DNA from: Acidimicrobiia bacterium
GTDB taxonomy: Bacteria; Actinomycetota; Acidimicrobiia; Spongiisociales; ZC4RG35
Direction of reading: 5' to 3'
Length of the DNA: 5,305 nt
Assembly (NCBI GenBank): GCA_003230435.1
Contig: QIDW01000162.1
Coordinates: forward strand, 1-5,305
Part shown: positions 5,066-5,305 of the stretch, piece by piece
How the letters are laid out: each line of letters opens with the position of its first letter
Numbering within the stretch: position 1 is the first letter of the stretch
Made by a program: the position numbers and the translations under genes
The notes under the pieces: model-generated
The model's input: the letters and a program-made list of their open reading frames with translations, nothing else
Databases searched by the model: none
What the model was told of the DNA's origin: nothing

Positions 5066-5305
5066 ATGTGGCGGCGTAGTTCGGTAATTCTGTCGGTCGT
5101 GTTGGTGTCGATGATGGTGGCAATGTCGGTGTCGGCGAACAATGGGTGGAACAACTACCACTGGGACGGGAATTCGACACCAGTTGCGCTGACATTGGAG
5201 AGCAGCCTTGACGTTTCATGGTCATCCGTCTTGTCTGATGGAGTAACGGACTGGAATTCCTCGGACGCACTTGACCTCACCATCGACACGCCTCCAGACG
5301 CCTCG
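5066..5305 (+). CDS. Exported protein, possibly matrixin-like metalloprotease (3'-partial)
   Basis: ATG 5066 follows GGGAG (5055-5059) with a 6-base spacer, and the frame is open to the window edge (80 codons visible). The first 24 residues are a signal peptide: MWRRSS, a hydrophobic stretch VILSVVLVSMMVAM, then SVSA with likely cleavage before Asn25. The mature start NNGWNNYHWDGN, followed by L-x-L, DVSWSSVL and DWNSSDALDLTI, resembles the opening of secreted actinobacterial proteins annotated as matrixin-like zinc metalloproteases (WxxYHW, then DW-S-LD spacing); this is from memory. The zinc site HExxHxxGxxH would lie beyond the window, so enzyme activity cannot be confirmed. It diverges from the other exported-protein gene with 249 bp between the starts, and the two may share control through the DosR-like box. 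Confidence 0.8.
   Translation, partial: MWRRSSVILSVVLVSMMVAMSVSANNGWNNYHWDGNSTPVALTLESSLDVSWSSVLSDGVTDWNSSDALDLTIDTPPDAS

Noticed and set aside
4817..5161. N-terminal extension of the exported-protein gene to 5161
   Set aside because: It is a His/Arg-rich antisense reading of the divergent gene and spacer; a proper RBS and signal peptide begin at 4816.

Overview
The window is high-GC bacterial DNA, most likely from an actinomycete-type organism (Actinomycetota, probably an uncultured or metagenomic lineage). This rests on G/C-rich third codon positions, a PEP-utilising enzyme and a HotDog acyl-CoA thioesterase of actinobacterial style, and secreted proteins of a style I associate with this phylum. 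The taxonomic call is inference; there is no rRNA or other marker gene.

Left part (1-2160): a PEP-utilising phosphotransfer protein enters from beyond the left edge on the + strand and ends at 1657. A thioesterase gene on the - strand runs into it tail to tail, and their stop codons interlock in one CTAG. The thioesterase is broken: its N-terminal half is missing and there is a one-base frameshift near 1761.

Middle (2131-3753): an accessory-looking pair diverges from a short control region. On the - strand is a small protein with a C-terminal SEC-C zinc motif. On the + strand is a Fic-domain (probable AMP-transferase) protein with its own inhibitory motif and a C-terminal excisionase-like DNA-binding segment. 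The fic gene has no standard start codon in its frame near the natural N-terminus; a GTG at 2793 would work if one surplus C is removed. Interlaced inverted repeats and a promoter-like pair lie just upstream.

Boundary (3754-3982): a repeat-rich stretch leads into the 3' part of a tRNA-Ile(GAU) gene, from anticodon arm to CCA, with no 5' half. This is what is left at the far end of an integrative element inserted into a tRNA gene. I infer that DNA to the left, including fic and the SEC-C gene, belongs to the element, and that DNA to the right is the original chromosomal flank. No integrase is visible.

Right part (3941-5305): a gene-poor stretch with two hairpins is followed by two divergent genes for exported proteins. 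One is a complete 187-residue protein of unknown function on the - strand. The other is the start of a possible matrixin-like secreted protease on the + strand. The 249 bp between them holds a partial palindrome resembling a DosR/DevR box.
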